A DNA stretch of 64,000 nt. Origin: Haloferax sp046557615. GTDB taxonomy: Archaea > Halobacteriota > Halobacteria > Halobacteriales > Haloferacaceae. The DNA is taken from contig NZ_JBKIII010000001.1 of NCBI RefSeq assembly GCF_046557615.1, forward strand, positions 1,674,001 through 1,738,000, in the 5' to 3' direction. Below, in pieces: positions 34,726-43,568 of the stretch. Position 1 is the stretch's first letter. Each line of letters opens with the position of its first letter. Under the pieces are notes generated by a model, which saw nothing but the letters and a program-made list of their open reading frames with translations, was not told the origin of the DNA and ran no database searches. The position numbers were made by a program, and so were the translations under genes.

Positions 34726-37602
34726 TTAGTCGGTCGGTTCGGCCATTGCTTCGGGTGCGGGTTGACTGCCGTCCCGAGTTTCTCGCTTGTTCTTCAGCGC
34801 GAGCGCCCCGAAGATGACGCCACCCACGGCGCGCATTCCGAGGTCGACGATGACTCCGCCGGGTGCCGCGCCGACGAGTCCGAGTGCCCCACCGAGGTCG
34901 AAGATGGCGTTCAAGAGCAGCGACGGTGCCATGAGGAAGAACGCCGAGAGTGCGAACAGCGCGCGTTCGGAGCGACTCACACGGGTGTAGAGATACCCGA
35001 TGACCGTCGCACCCAGCGCGATGACGCCGATAAAGACGCCCGCGACGGGGATGACGACCTGCGGAACGAACCACCCGAGGTCGATTACGTCGGCGAACGT
35101 GATGACTTTCGCCGCCTCACCCCGCCCGCGAAGGAGCAGGATGCCCGGCGTGAGTGCGAACGCGAACGGAACGACCGCCTTGTTGAGCGAGAGCGAGAAG
35201 GCTTTCGTCCCCGTTCGGAACGGATTGGACCGGGCAATCCCGGATGCAGCATACGCTGCGACCGCCACCGGTGGTGTGATGTCTGCGATCACCCCGAAGT
35301 ACAGGATGAACAGGTGGGCCGCAAGAAGCGGGATATCCGAGGACTGAGCGATTGCCGGACCGAGGAGCGACACCAGAATGATGTACGTCACGGTCGTCGG
35401 CATGCCCATCCCGAGGATGATAGAGGCAATCGCGGTGAAGAGCAAGAGCAGGACGATAGACCCGCCTGCGACTGCCTTGATGAGCGCGGTCAGGTTCGGA
35501 CCGAGGCCAGTCGCACTGACGACGCCGGGGATGATACCGGCGGCGGCGACGGCGATGACGACTTCGGTCGAAGTACGCGCACCGGAGTCCATCGACTTGC
35601 CGATGAACGTCACGTAGCGGAACGCGTTGATGTCCGAGAGCGACGGGCGCGAGAGCTTCGTCGAAAGCTTGTCTGCCGTCTCGTCCACTGCGTCGTCGAA
35701 CCGGAGCAGTGGTGCATCGAGGTTTGGCCGCGCCAGCATGATTGCGAGGCTGACGAAGATGACGATGTAGCCGAGGTTGCCCGCGGCAGCAAACAGTGCG
35801 CCACCGAGCGAGAGACCCTCGCCGCCAGCGCCAGCAATCGCGTCGGGGAGGCCGACACCGGTCGTGAGGAACGAGACGACCTGTGCGAGATACACCGCGC
35901 CAATCGTCCCGAGCAGGGGTATCTTCGTCCGCTCGTTGTACGCGGCCACTGCGGCGAGCAACGCCATGATGGCGATGAGCGTGAACCACGCAGAGCGAGC
36001 GACGGTCAGTCGCTCGACGATGAGATAGAACATGAGCAACCCGAGCGGGAGGAGGTAGAACCACCCGCGAGAGAGATGCTGTCGTATGTTGACGACCTCG
36101 GAGCGGTCGAGTCCCCCGATGTTCGCCCGCGTGGCTTCGAGGTGGACCATCACCCACACCCCGAAGAAGAACACGATAGCCGGAATGGTCGCGGCGATGA
36201 TGATGTCCGCGAAGGGCACGCCGATGAACTCAATCATCAGGAAGGCGGCCGCGCCCATGACCGGTGGGAGAATCTGTCCACCGGAGGATGCAGATGCTTC
36301 GACTGCGCCCGCGAACTCAGAGCGATACCCGGATTTCTTCATGAGCGGGATGGTGAACGCACCGGTCGTCACGGTGTTCGCAATCGACGAGCCGGAGATC
36401 GTTCCCATGAACCCGGAGGCGAGAATCGACGCCTTGGCCGGGCCACCTTTTCGCGTTCCGGTTGCGGCGTACGCGAGATCGATAAACCACTGACCCGCAC
36501 CAGACATCTCCAAGAACGCGCCGAACAGGATGAAGATGTAGATGAACTGCACCGAGACGGTGACCGGAATCCCGAAGACACCGTTTTCGGTGTTGTACCA
36601 GAGGTTCTGGATGATGTTCGTCCACGACCCCTGCGGAATCGAGAGGACGCCGACGATGGGCATGCTCGGCGAGATGAGGTAGCCCCACCGCGCGTAGACG
36701 ATAAAGGACGCGACGATGATAGTCAGGTAGAACCCGAGCGAGCGCCGCGTCGCTTCGAGCACGAGGAACACGCCGACGATTCCGAGGAAGAACGGATAGG
36801 AGATGTCCGAGAACGGAAGGAGACCGATGAGACCCATCGCCGCGTTGGCGATGAAATCGACCCCCAAGACGTCACCGAGTGCGGCGAAGGGCATGCTCAG
36901 ATACTCCGCGACGCTTCGGCCTGCCGAGAGACCGAACACGCGGAGGCGCTGAATCTCGCCCCACTCCATCACCATGTAGAGTGCCGTCGCCGCGGCGAGT
37001 ATCATGAACACCACGTCGAGTGGCGTCACACGCTCGCGTTCGGGGTCGACGGCGAGCCATCGAACCCCGCGACGGAGCCCGTCTGCGGCGCGCGTAATGG
37101 GGCTGTCTTCACCGAACCGCGAGGCGAGTGTTGGAACGACTCGCCCGAGGCGACGAGCGAACGCGCCGTGCCCGGTCGTCGGCGGAAACAGGATGAACGC
37201 CAAGACGAGCGCGAATGCGACGTGGACGGCGTTGACCTGCAACAGTTGCAGCGCGCCGAGCGACACTTCGCCCACCAGTGGAAGCGTCGCAGAGAAGTCG
37301 AAGCCGCGTGCGGCCAGCCACGACTGGAAGAGGGAAAAGGAAATTGCGATAATCGAGGTGACGATGGCGGCCCACCCAGTGAGGGTCCGCTTTCGCTCGA
37401 TTCCTTCGAGCATCTCCTGTGCCTCTTCTTCGGATAGCTCTTCGTCTGTACTCTCGCCTGCCTCGTCCGAAGGAGTGCCTCCATCGGGTAGCACGGCTGG
37501 CGAGGTGGTGTCGCTTTCCGTCCACTCGTCGGACTCGCGGCCACCACAGTTCTCGTCGGAAGGGTCGTTGCCTCGACCCTCGTCGTGTATTCGGTTCGTC
37601 AT
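34726..37602 (-). CDS. TRAP transporter fused 4TM/12TM permease (TAXI type)
   Basis: A 958-residue membrane protein in which the small (DctQ-like) and large (DctM-like) TRAP permease parts are joined, as in TAXI systems. The large part shows the ASGFMGTISGSSIANTV and GMGMPTTVTYIILVSLL segments of the elevator domain. About 85 residues at the N terminus are polar and acidic, and about 20 hydrophobic segments follow. It uses a sodium gradient with a binding lipoprotein, encoded at 38148-39167. The substrate is unknown. It is the last gene of its operon. Confidence 0.93.
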   Translation of the reverse strand: MTNRIHDEGRGNDPSDENCGGRESDEWTESDTTSPAVLPDGGTPSDEAGESTDEELSEEEAQEMLEGIERKRTLTGWAAIVTSIIAISFSLFQSWLAARGFDFSATLPLVGEVSLGALQLLQVNAVHVAFALVLAFILFPPTTGHGAFARRLGRVVPTLASRFGEDSPITRAADGLRRGVRWLAVDPERERVTPLDVVFMILAAATALYMVMEWGEIQRLRVFGLSAGRSVAEYLSMPFAALGDVLGVDFIANAAMGLIGLLPFSDISYPFFLGIVGVFLVLEATRRSLGFYLTIIVASFIVYARWGYLISPSMPIVGVLSIPQGSWTNIIQNLWYNTENGVFGIPVTVSVQFIYIFILFGAFLEMSGAGQWFIDLAYAATGTRKGGPAKASILASGFMGTISGSSIANTVTTGAFTIPLMKKSGYRSEFAGAVEASASSGGQILPPVMGAAAFLMIEFIGVPFADIIIAATIPAIVFFFGVWVMVHLEATRANIGGLDRSEVVNIRQHLSRGWFYLLPLGLLMFYLIVERLTVARSAWFTLIAIMALLAAVAAYNERTKIPLLGTIGAVYLAQVVSFLTTGVGLPDAIAGAGGEGLSLGGALFAAAGNLGYIVIFVSLAIMLARPNLDAPLLRFDDAVDETADKLSTKLSRPSLSDINAFRYVTFIGKSMDSGARTSTEVVIAVAAAGIIPGVVSATGLGPNLTALIKAVAGGSIVLLLLFTAIASIILGMGMPTTVTYIILVSLLGPAIAQSSDIPLLAAHLFILYFGVIADITPPVAVAAYAASGIARSNPFRTGTKAFSLSLNKAVVPFAFALTPGILLLRGRGEAAKVITFADVIDLGWFVPQVVIPVAGVFIGVIALGATVIGYLYTRVSRSERALFALSAFFLMAPSLLLNAIFDLGGALGLVGAAPGGVIVDLGMRAVGGVIFGALALKNKRETRDGSQPAPEAMAEPTD

Positions 37603-37616
37603 TGGTCAGTCGGTAG

Positions 37617-38102
37617 TCAGTGGAGGGCTGCGTCGAGTACGGACTGGTTCGTCACGCTGAGTCGGACCGTTCGCGCATCCGAGAGCGCTACTAGGTCATA
37701 CGTCTTCTCTCCTACGTGGAGTTTGTGCCCCGCGACGTGGCCGGGCTTGACGTAAATTTCCTCCCAGCTTCCTTCGGGGTCGAAGACGTACGACCCGTTT
37801 TCTTTGTGTACGTCGGCACGGGCGGGAAGTCCCCAACCGTACGATTCGAACTCCATTCTCGTCATCTCGAGTTCACCGTTCCGGACGGTGTACTCGTCGA
37901 GGACACGTGTCTTTTCGACACTGTGGTTGTATTCGACCGAGACAGTCGAGTTTTCCGAAACGTGCTGTGTCAAAAGAACCTCGCCGGTCTCTGCATCTTC
38001 GACGACGAGTGCTTGCCCCGCTGGGACCGCGGCACTGCCGCCGACAGCGAGTGCTAAGATGGCGAAGACGACGAGGAGACGTTTTGCTGTCGAGTCGAGC
38101 AT
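37617..38102 (-). CDS. DUF1850-type exported protein of the TAXI-TRAP operon
   Basis: A 161-residue protein with an N-terminal signal/anchor (LLVVFAILALAVGGSAAVPAG) and a soluble domain containing YNHSVEKTRVLDEYTV and YGWGLPA, typical of DUF1850. DUF1850 proteins are found almost only beside TAXI-type TRAP transporters, and their role is unknown. It sits between the binding protein and the permease, 14 bases before the permease start. Confidence 0.85.
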   Translation of the reverse strand: MLDSTAKRLLVVFAILALAVGGSAAVPAGQALVVEDAETGEVLLTQHVSENSTVSVEYNHSVEKTRVLDEYTVRNGELEMTRMEFESYGWGLPARADVHKENGSYVFDPEGSWEEIYVKPGHVAGHKLHVGEKTYDLVALSDARTVRLSVTNQSVLDAALH

Positions 38103-38147
38103 TGAAAGAGGTGAAAGTGTGCGGTTCTGTGGACGCTTGCCGACCGA

Positions 38148-39167
38148 TTAGCCGAAGTAGGCCTGCGCGCCGGGGTGCAGTTCGATGGACATGCCGTCCT
38201 GTGCGGTTTCCTTCGAGATGAAGTCGGTCTTGATGGTGAGGTCGTCCACGTTGTCGAAGATAGCCGCGCTGACTTCTTCGACGGTTGCATCAGGCTGTTC
38301 GGCGTTGGTCGCAATCATCGCCTGCACGGAGACGGTCGGGACGGCCGATTCGAGACCGTACGTACCGGCCGGAATCTCGTCGTCCGCGTAGAACGGTGCT
38401 GCACCTTTGACGGCTTCGCGGTCCTCGCCATCGACGGGGACGACGACGACATCCTCGGTTGCGGCGAGTTCTTCGATTGCGCCGACTGGCCAGCCACCGA
38501 CGACGAACGCGGCGTCGATGTCACCGTTCTTCAGCTGGTCGGATGCCTGCGAGAAGCCAGTGTTCTGCTCGGAGTAGTCGCTGATTCCGAGGGCTTCGAG
38601 AATCTGGAGGGCGTTGACCTGCGTACCCGAACCGAGGTCACCGGTGTTGATGGTCGCACCCGAGAGGTCGCCGACCGACTCGATGCCGGTGTCTGCGAGC
38701 GTGATGATGTGAATCGTCTCAGGGTAGAGCGTCGCAACGCCACGGAGGTTCTCGACGGGGTTCCCCTGGAACGCTTCGATACCCTCACCGTTGCGTGCGA
38801 AGTAGGCAACGTCGTTCTGAATCAGTGCGAAGTCGGCGTCGCCACGGGCGAGACTGCCGACGTTCTCGACGGATGCACCGGTCGATTGGACCTGGAGCGT
38901 GAAGTCCGTGTTCGCTTCGACGACGGACTTGAACTCGTTGGAGAGTGGGAAGTACGTCCCACCGGTACCACCAGCGTGCCACGAGAGACGGGACGAACCG
39001 CTCTCGTTTCCACCTTCCGTGGTCGTCTCTTCGCCGCCAGATTCAGTGGTCGTGTCTTCGGCGGTCGTGTCTTCGCCACCGTTGCCACCAGTACAGCCAG
39101 CGAGGCCTGCAACGCCGGCGACGCCTGTTGCTGCGATAAACTCTCGACGGTTAAGTTTCCGAGTCAT
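38148..39167 (-). CDS. TAXI-family TRAP solute-binding lipoprotein
   Basis: A 339-residue extracytoplasmic binding protein. The N terminus has a Tat motif (NRREFIAATG, twin Arg at 7-8) followed by the lipobox LAGC with the lipid-attached C25. A Thr/Glu/Gly-rich linker of about 35 residues follows, as in haloarchaeal lipoproteins. The mature domain starts WHAGGTGGTYFPL, the TAXI glycine-rich ligand loop. Relatives bind glutamate or other dicarboxylates, but ligand specificity cannot be read here. It is first in the operon, after a 369-base AT-rich upstream region. Confidence 0.93.
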   Translation of the reverse strand: MTRKLNRREFIAATGVAGVAGLAGCTGGNGGEDTTAEDTTTESGGEETTTEGGNESGSSRLSWHAGGTGGTYFPLSNEFKSVVEANTDFTLQVQSTGASVENVGSLARGDADFALIQNDVAYFARNGEGIEAFQGNPVENLRGVATLYPETIHIITLADTGIESVGDLSGATINTGDLGSGTQVNALQILEALGISDYSEQNTGFSQASDQLKNGDIDAAFVVGGWPVGAIEELAATEDVVVVPVDGEDREAVKGAAPFYADDEIPAGTYGLESAVPTVSVQAMIATNAEQPDATVEEVSAAIFDNVDDLTIKTDFISKETAQDGMSIELHPGAQAYFG

Positions 39168-39536
39168 ACACTACTATTGGTATTAATTAATATATAGGCC
39201 TGTTCATGTCAACACAAAACATGTGTATATTTTCACACCAATTGTAATAAATCATTATTATGGTATTGTTGTTAAATGCTAATCATTGGCAATAGAGTCT
39301 ATTTCGCGCCACCTTTGACAAATATGCACAACAATTCTCTCGAAATATAGAACTGGTAACATGATGGTGCAGATTCGACCCAAACAGAAGGGGTTCGAAT
39401 CGTGGGGGAGGTTCGTGTGGGCGTTCTGTCGGCAGGGTATCTCACAATAGTGTTCTATGGGTCCGTTTCGGAACACCTTCGATAACAGAAAAATCTAACG
39501 CTGTCTCTCGATTTTCGACTCGAAGAAAGGGGGTTC
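39168..39536. other. AT-rich intergenic region upstream of the TAXI-TRAP operon
   Basis: These 369 bases are much richer in A and T than the surroundings, especially 39175-39300. ATTAATTAATATATAGG at 39183-39199 is a likely core promoter for the minus-strand binding-protein gene. I find no convincing gene; short frames here have poor haloarchaeal composition. The rest may hold further regulatory sites. Confidence 0.5.
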
Positions 39537-39737
39537 TTAGTCGACGATGATGTCGGCGTCCGACGATTCGCGGTTCGACGACGGCGACATCTGTTCTTGA
39601 TATTTCGTAATCCACTCGGCGAAACACGTTGGACAGAACCGCTGGCTATCGACTGTCGAGCGGTCGACTTGGAGTCGAACGTCTCGGGCAAGTGCGTCTT
39701 CGACCGATTGGCCGCACCCGTCGCAAGGGTCACTCAT
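39537..39737 (-). CDS. 66-residue zinc-finger protein
   Basis: A small acidic protein with CDGCG near residue 5-9 and CPTC at about 35-38. The pairs would make one zinc site. The C-terminal tail is Ser/Asp-rich. It begins 86 bases after the upp stop on the same strand. It belongs to the many small CxxC proteins of haloarchaea. No role is known. Confidence 0.7.
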   Translation of the reverse strand: MSDPCDGCGQSVEDALARDVRLQVDRSTVDSQRFCPTCFAEWITKYQEQMSPSSNRESSDADIIVD

Positions 39738-39790
39738 CGGTGCGTACCTCCTGTCGCGCGAATCTCGTCCATGCTTCCGAAGTCCGCGGG

Positions 39791-39810
39791 GGGTAACTTA
39801 GTCGTTACCC
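39791..39810 (-). terminator. hairpin downstream of upp
   Basis: GGGTAAC and GTTACCC form a perfect 7-base stem with a 6-base loop (TTAGTC), 14 bases past the upp stop. There is no T-run after it on the minus strand, so it may be an RNA 3' structure or an operator for the zinc-finger gene rather than a classic terminator. Confidence 0.4.
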
Positions 39811-39823
39811 GCCCAACTCGCGT

Positions 39824-40507
39824 TTACGTCGTGCGGAAGGCGCGGTCGCCTGCGTCTCCGAGACCGGGGACGATGTAGCCGTCGTCGTCGAGGTAGTCGT
39901 CGATAGAGACCGTCAGAAGGTCGATGTCGGGGAACTCGTCACCGACGCGAAGCAGTCCGTCGGGGGCCGAAACGGCCGAGAGAACGAACAGTTTGGCCGG
40001 GTCGACGCCGTCGTTGTTGTCGAGGATGTGGTCGAGGACCGAACACATCGTCGAACCCGTCGCTAGCATCGGGTCGGCCACGATGACGGTGTCCTTCTCG
40101 GTGATTTCGGGGAGTTTCACGTAGTCGATGGTGATGGGGAAGTTTCCATCGTCGTCCATGCCCGCTTCCTCGTCGCGCCCGGCAGAGATGACACCCTGCT
40201 TTGCGCGTGGGAACGCCTTGAGCAGGCCTTCGACGAAGGGCGTCGCGGCGCGAAGCACGTTGATGATGACGACATTGTCCAGTCCTTTCACACGCTCGCC
40301 GGTCGTCTCTGCCAGCGGCGTCTGGATGCTGACGTACTCGGTTTCCATGGCCCCGTCGATGATTTCGTAGCCACAGATGCGGCCGAGTTTGACCAGCCCT
40401 TTCCGGAACGCTACCTGCGTCGTTTCCACGTCGCGGAGGCGCGAGAGCGTGTCCTTCGCCAGCGCATGCGTGAGTACGTACGCATCGTCTCGGTCTTCAA
40501 TCGGCAT
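39824..40507 (-). CDS. upp: uracil phosphoribosyltransferase
   Basis: A 227-residue salvage enzyme that makes UMP from uracil and PRPP. The PRPP loop VIVADPMLATGSTM and the uracil-binding C terminus (YIVPGLGDAGDRAFRT) are both intact. The NVLRAATPFVEGLLKAFP segment is also typical. The ATG at 40507 gives the family N terminus; upstream the frame continues into unrelated sequence. It is likely GTP-activated, as other UPRTases of this type are. Confidence 0.95.
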   Translation of the reverse strand: MPIEDRDDAYVLTHALAKDTLSRLRDVETTQVAFRKGLVKLGRICGYEIIDGAMETEYVSIQTPLAETTGERVKGLDNVVIINVLRAATPFVEGLLKAFPRAKQGVISAGRDEEAGMDDDGNFPITIDYVKLPEITEKDTVIVADPMLATGSTMCSVLDHILDNNDGVDPAKLFVLSAVSAPDGLLRVGDEFPDIDLLTVSIDDYLDDDGYIVPGLGDAGDRAFRTT

Positions 40508-40593
40508 TACCGAATAAGCGGATTCCCGAAGGACATAAAACCGGCTATCGGCCGCCCAGACGAACGTTTGCTGTACGTTGACGAGCGACTGAC

Positions 40594-40797
40594 TTACTTC
40601 GTCACGAGGTAGGTTATCGCCGTGAGTACCAGCGCCGCCGTGACGACGTTGACGACGTTGAACGTCCAGAGACTCGCGTAGTCGAGCGCCCAGACGACGA
40701 CTGTTGCGAATATCGACGAGAGGATGATGTTCATCACGAGAAGCACTCGCGGGTCGCCTTCGCCCCATTCGATGCCACCTTCGGCTTCCTCGCTCAT
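40594..40797 (-). CDS. 67-residue membrane protein downstream of the CobW-like gene
   Basis: The N-terminal 20 residues are acidic (MSEEAEGGIEWGEGDP). Two hydrophobic segments follow (VLLVMNIILSSIFATVVVWA and a second ending AITYLVTK). The start overlaps the GTPase gene stop by 4 bases, so the two are translated together. It might help that GTPase, but no function is known. Confidence 0.72.
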   Translation of the reverse strand: MSEEAEGGIEWGEGDPRVLLVMNIILSSIFATVVVWALDYASLWTFNVVNVVTAALVLTAITYLVTK

Positions 40798-42035
40798 TGG
40801 TCCGCCTCCGGTTCGGCGAGAGCCACTTCCGCACCGGGTTCTGTTGGGAAGTGCTGGTCCGTGTCGCTTGCGGCGTCCAGTGCGTGTTCGTCCAACGCCG
40901 CCACGAGCGCGTCTTCGTCGATGTCGCGGCCGATAAAGACCAACTCCGTGCGCTTGTCGCCGTACTCGTCGTGCCACGACAGTTCGGGGTGGTTGCGACG
41001 ATAGGTGTCCTGTTCGAACTCCGGCAGCGAGGCAATCCACGGGCCACTGGCGGTGAGATACGCCGACGGTCCGGCCTGACTGTAGGTGTACTGGACGTCT
41101 TCTGCCCCACCGACCCACACGGTTCCTTTCGAACGAATCACCGAACTCGGCAGGTCGCCGAGTACCGATTCGAGGCCGTCGGGGTCGAACGCGGCACGTC
41201 GTCGGTAGACGAACGACGTGATGCCGTAGGTCTCCTCGGCGTGCGAAACGACGGCGTGGTCGTGGTCGTGGCTGTGGTCCTCACTGTTGTGGCTGTGGTC
41301 GTGACCGTGGTCACTCTCATCGCCTTCGGTCTCCAGTGCCGCCCGCCACCCGACCGGTGCCTCGGGGTCGTAGAGGTCGGCGAGCAACGTGTCGATATCG
41401 ACGTTGCTGTGGGCCGTCTCGACGATGTCTGCTTCTGGTCGGAGCGCGCTCACCACGTCGCGGACACCCGCTAACTCCTCGTCTGAGACGAGGTCACGCT
41501 TGTTGAGTACCACGAGGTCGGCGCTCTCGACCTGTTCGACCAGCAGGTCTGAGAGTGGTCGAACCTCACCGTCGCTGTCTTCGGCGATAGTTTGGTCGGG
41601 GTCACCGCCCGCGAAGGTATCCGCGAAGAGGCGTGAATCGACGACGGTGACGAGTCCGGCGATATCGTATCGCGCGGCCGCGCGCGAGGTGACGAAGAGA
41701 CGAGCGACTGGGCCGGGTTCGGAGACGCCGGAAGCTTCCACGACGAGGTGGTCGAACGACCGTTCTTGGGCGAGGCGGACGACTGCCGTTTCGAGGTCGT
41801 CCTGAAGTTCACAGCAGATACACCCGTTCGATAGCTCTGTGACTCCCCCGCCGACCGCGAGGTCGGACTCTGCGGCGACCAACTCGGCATCGACGTTCAC
41901 TTCACCCATGTCGTTGACGAGGACGGCGATATCTCTCCCGTCTGCGTTCGTCAACAAGTGGTTGAGCAGCGTCGTCTTCCCTGCGCCGAGGCTTCCGCCG
42001 AGGATAGTCACGGGGATGGTATCCCGCGTAGTCAT
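40794..42035 (-). CDS. COG0523 (CobW-like) GTPase, probable zinc metallochaperone
   Basis: A 413-residue G3E GTPase. The P-loop GGSLGAGKT is at 13-21 and the metal-binding CICC motif at 72-75. A His/Asp-rich stretch (HGHDHSHNSEDHSHDHDH) lies around residue 245-265. Guanine specificity NKRD is visible before the middle. The C-terminal CobW_C domain is present. The family transfers zinc, cobalt or other metals to client enzymes. With the His-rich loop a zinc role is most likely. It forms an operon with the small membrane protein. Confidence 0.9.
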   Translation of the reverse strand: MTTRDTIPVTILGGSLGAGKTTLLNHLLTNADGRDIAVLVNDMGEVNVDAELVAAESDLAVGGGVTELSNGCICCELQDDLETAVVRLAQERSFDHLVVEASGVSEPGPVARLFVTSRAAARYDIAGLVTVVDSRLFADTFAGGDPDQTIAEDSDGEVRPLSDLLVEQVESADLVVLNKRDLVSDEELAGVRDVVSALRPEADIVETAHSNVDIDTLLADLYDPEAPVGWRAALETEGDESDHGHDHSHNSEDHSHDHDHAVVSHAEETYGITSFVYRRRAAFDPDGLESVLGDLPSSVIRSKGTVWVGGAEDVQYTYSQAGPSAYLTASGPWIASLPEFEQDTYRRNHPELSWHDEYGDKRTELVFIGRDIDEDALVAALDEHALDAASDTDQHFPTEPGAEVALAEPEADQ

Positions 42036-42136
42036 AGGCGGGCCTACCTCGCCCTCGTATAAGAAGCCGTGGGTATCTTCGGTGTAAATTCATGAGCGAT
42101 ACGCTTTTGCACGGGGGATGGTGACACTGTAAACTG

Positions 42137-42433
42137 ATGACCCTCGCCGCGCGAATCGAGTCGTTCCGACTGCTGGTCGAAGAGTGGGTTCGGGGACTCT
42201 ATCACGGGATGATTACCCACCCTGCCTACGAGAAAATCGAGAAGCAGGCAGAAGACTACGAAGACGCGTTCATGCTCGCGTGCTTCCCCGATGCGTTCGG
42301 CATCCCCTCGCCCGTCTCCTACTACACGGCGGAACTCCTCCCCTACCTCGAAGACGAGTTCGAAGCGTGGGAACGACGGATGTGGGACCGGGGTTCGTTG
42401 CTCGAACGAAAAGGCCACCAGTACCACTTCTAA
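42137..42433 (+). CDS. conserved 98-residue protein upstream of the ArsA-type gene
   Basis: A soluble protein rich in aromatic residues (YHGMITHPAYEKI, MLACFPDAFGIPSP, WERRMWDRG). It has no Cys and no membrane segment. Its stop is one base before the ArsA-type ATPase start, so the pair is co-translated. This tight link suggests a shared function. No family is recognised. Confidence 0.72.
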   Translation: MTLAARIESFRLLVEEWVRGLYHGMITHPAYEKIEKQAEDYEDAFMLACFPDAFGIPSPVSYYTAELLPYLEDEFEAWERRMWDRGSLLERKGHQYHF

Positions 42434-42434
42434 T

Positions 42435-43400
42435 ATGCGTAAATTCGTCTTCTTCGGCGGCAAAGGCGGCGTCGGTAAGACTACCATGTCGAGTGCGTAC
42501 GCGGTCAAGTGTTCACGAGCAGGCTTGCAGACGCTCCTCGTCTCGACCGACCCGGCACACAGCACTCGCGACGTGTTCGACCAAGAGTTTACAGACGAAC
42601 CATCTCCTGTCGAGGGCGAACCCAACCTCGATGCGATGGAAATCGACCCCGAGACAGAGGTTCGAGACCATCTGATGGAGACGAAGCGGGCGCTCTCCGA
42701 CCAGGTGAGTCCGGCGATGGTGAACGAAATCGACCGCCAAATCGAGATGTCTCACCAGACACCCGGGGCACACGAATCCGCGCTGTTCGACCGCTTTATC
42801 GAGGTCATGCGCGATTCGGACGAGTACGACCGGGTCGTCTTCGACACCTCGCCAACCGGCGGGACGCTTCGACTTCTCTCGCTCCCGGGGTATCTCGACG
42901 GGTGGATTCAGCGACTCATCCACAAGCGCAAACAGTCGGTCAAACTGTTCGAACGCGCCGCAATCGGCAACAACGAGCCTCGAAGAATGATGGACGGTGA
43001 CCCGATTATCGCCCGCCTCGAAGCTCGACGCGACAACTTCTCGTTCGCCGCGGAGACGCTTCGAAACGATGCGGCGTTCTTCCTCGTCGTCAACCCCGAC
43101 CAACTCTCGATTTGGGAGACGAAACGAGCAGTAGACGAACTGGACTCCTACGACCTATCGGTTCGTGGCCTCGCGGTCAATCGCCTGACGCCCGAGCCGG
43201 ACCCCGACGAAGAGGGACGGGGGGCACGGTTCTTGCGCGACAGAGTCACAACTGAGCAAGACCGACTCGACGAACTCCGCGAAGACCTCGAACCCCCGCT
43301 CGTCGCCACAATCGAGACACGCATCGCCGAAGTGAAAGGAGATTTCCTCGGCGAGGTTGCCGACGAACTCGACATCGACGTCGAACCTGACGACGCATAA
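42435..43400 (+). CDS. ArsA/Get3-type ATPase
   Basis: A 321-residue P-loop ATPase with the deviant Walker A GGKGGVGKTT (8-17), the STDPAHS switch and the VFDTSPTGGTLR switch II region. It has a single ATPase half and lacks the Cys triad of arsenite-pump ArsA proteins, so it is more like Get3, which targets tail-anchored proteins. The ATG at 42435 begins the family N terminus (MRKFVFFGGKGG). It follows the 98-residue gene with almost no gap. Client is unknown. Confidence 0.88.
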   Translation: MRKFVFFGGKGGVGKTTMSSAYAVKCSRAGLQTLLVSTDPAHSTRDVFDQEFTDEPSPVEGEPNLDAMEIDPETEVRDHLMETKRALSDQVSPAMVNEIDRQIEMSHQTPGAHESALFDRFIEVMRDSDEYDRVVFDTSPTGGTLRLLSLPGYLDGWIQRLIHKRKQSVKLFERAAIGNNEPRRMMDGDPIIARLEARRDNFSFAAETLRNDAAFFLVVNPDQLSIWETKRAVDELDSYDLSVRGLAVNRLTPEPDPDEEGRGARFLRDRVTTEQDRLDELREDLEPPLVATIETRIAEVKGDFLGEVADELDIDVEPDDA

Positions 43401-43520
43401 CGACCGACTCGTACTGAACGAGAACGGAACTGGTAATTTCCAGATATTTGCCAGATACAACTTCTCCGTCATCTCTCCTCCGTTACCTGTTATTCGTCCG
43501 TGATAGTTTCACAACTATCG

Positions 43521-43541
43521 TTAACGTTAAGTTAGATATAT
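43521..43541 (+). promoter_or_regulatory. promoter region of cstA with TTAACGTTAA palindrome
   Basis: The perfect 10-base palindrome TTAACGTTAA (43521-43530) sits immediately before the TATA-like GATATAT at 43535-43541. Spacing to the ATG at 43569 is about 31 bases, which supports that start over the ATG at 43554. The palindrome could be an operator or part of the BRE. Confidence 0.45.
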
Positions 43542-43568
43542 CCGTGTCGGGCAATGGGGCAGAGTACC

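Noticed and set aside
34762..37437. Very long open frame (about 890 codons) on the plus strand, antisense to the TRAP permease
   Set aside because: Its composition is that of a mirror frame (runs of Arg, Asp, Glu without domains). GC-rich wobble positions keep antisense frames open; the minus-strand permease is clearly real.
39279..39476. 65-codon frame in the AT-rich region upstream of the TAXI operon
   Set aside because: Residue composition (many Ile, Asn, Cys, His) is unlike haloarchaeal proteins and there is no promoter or homology; judged noncoding.
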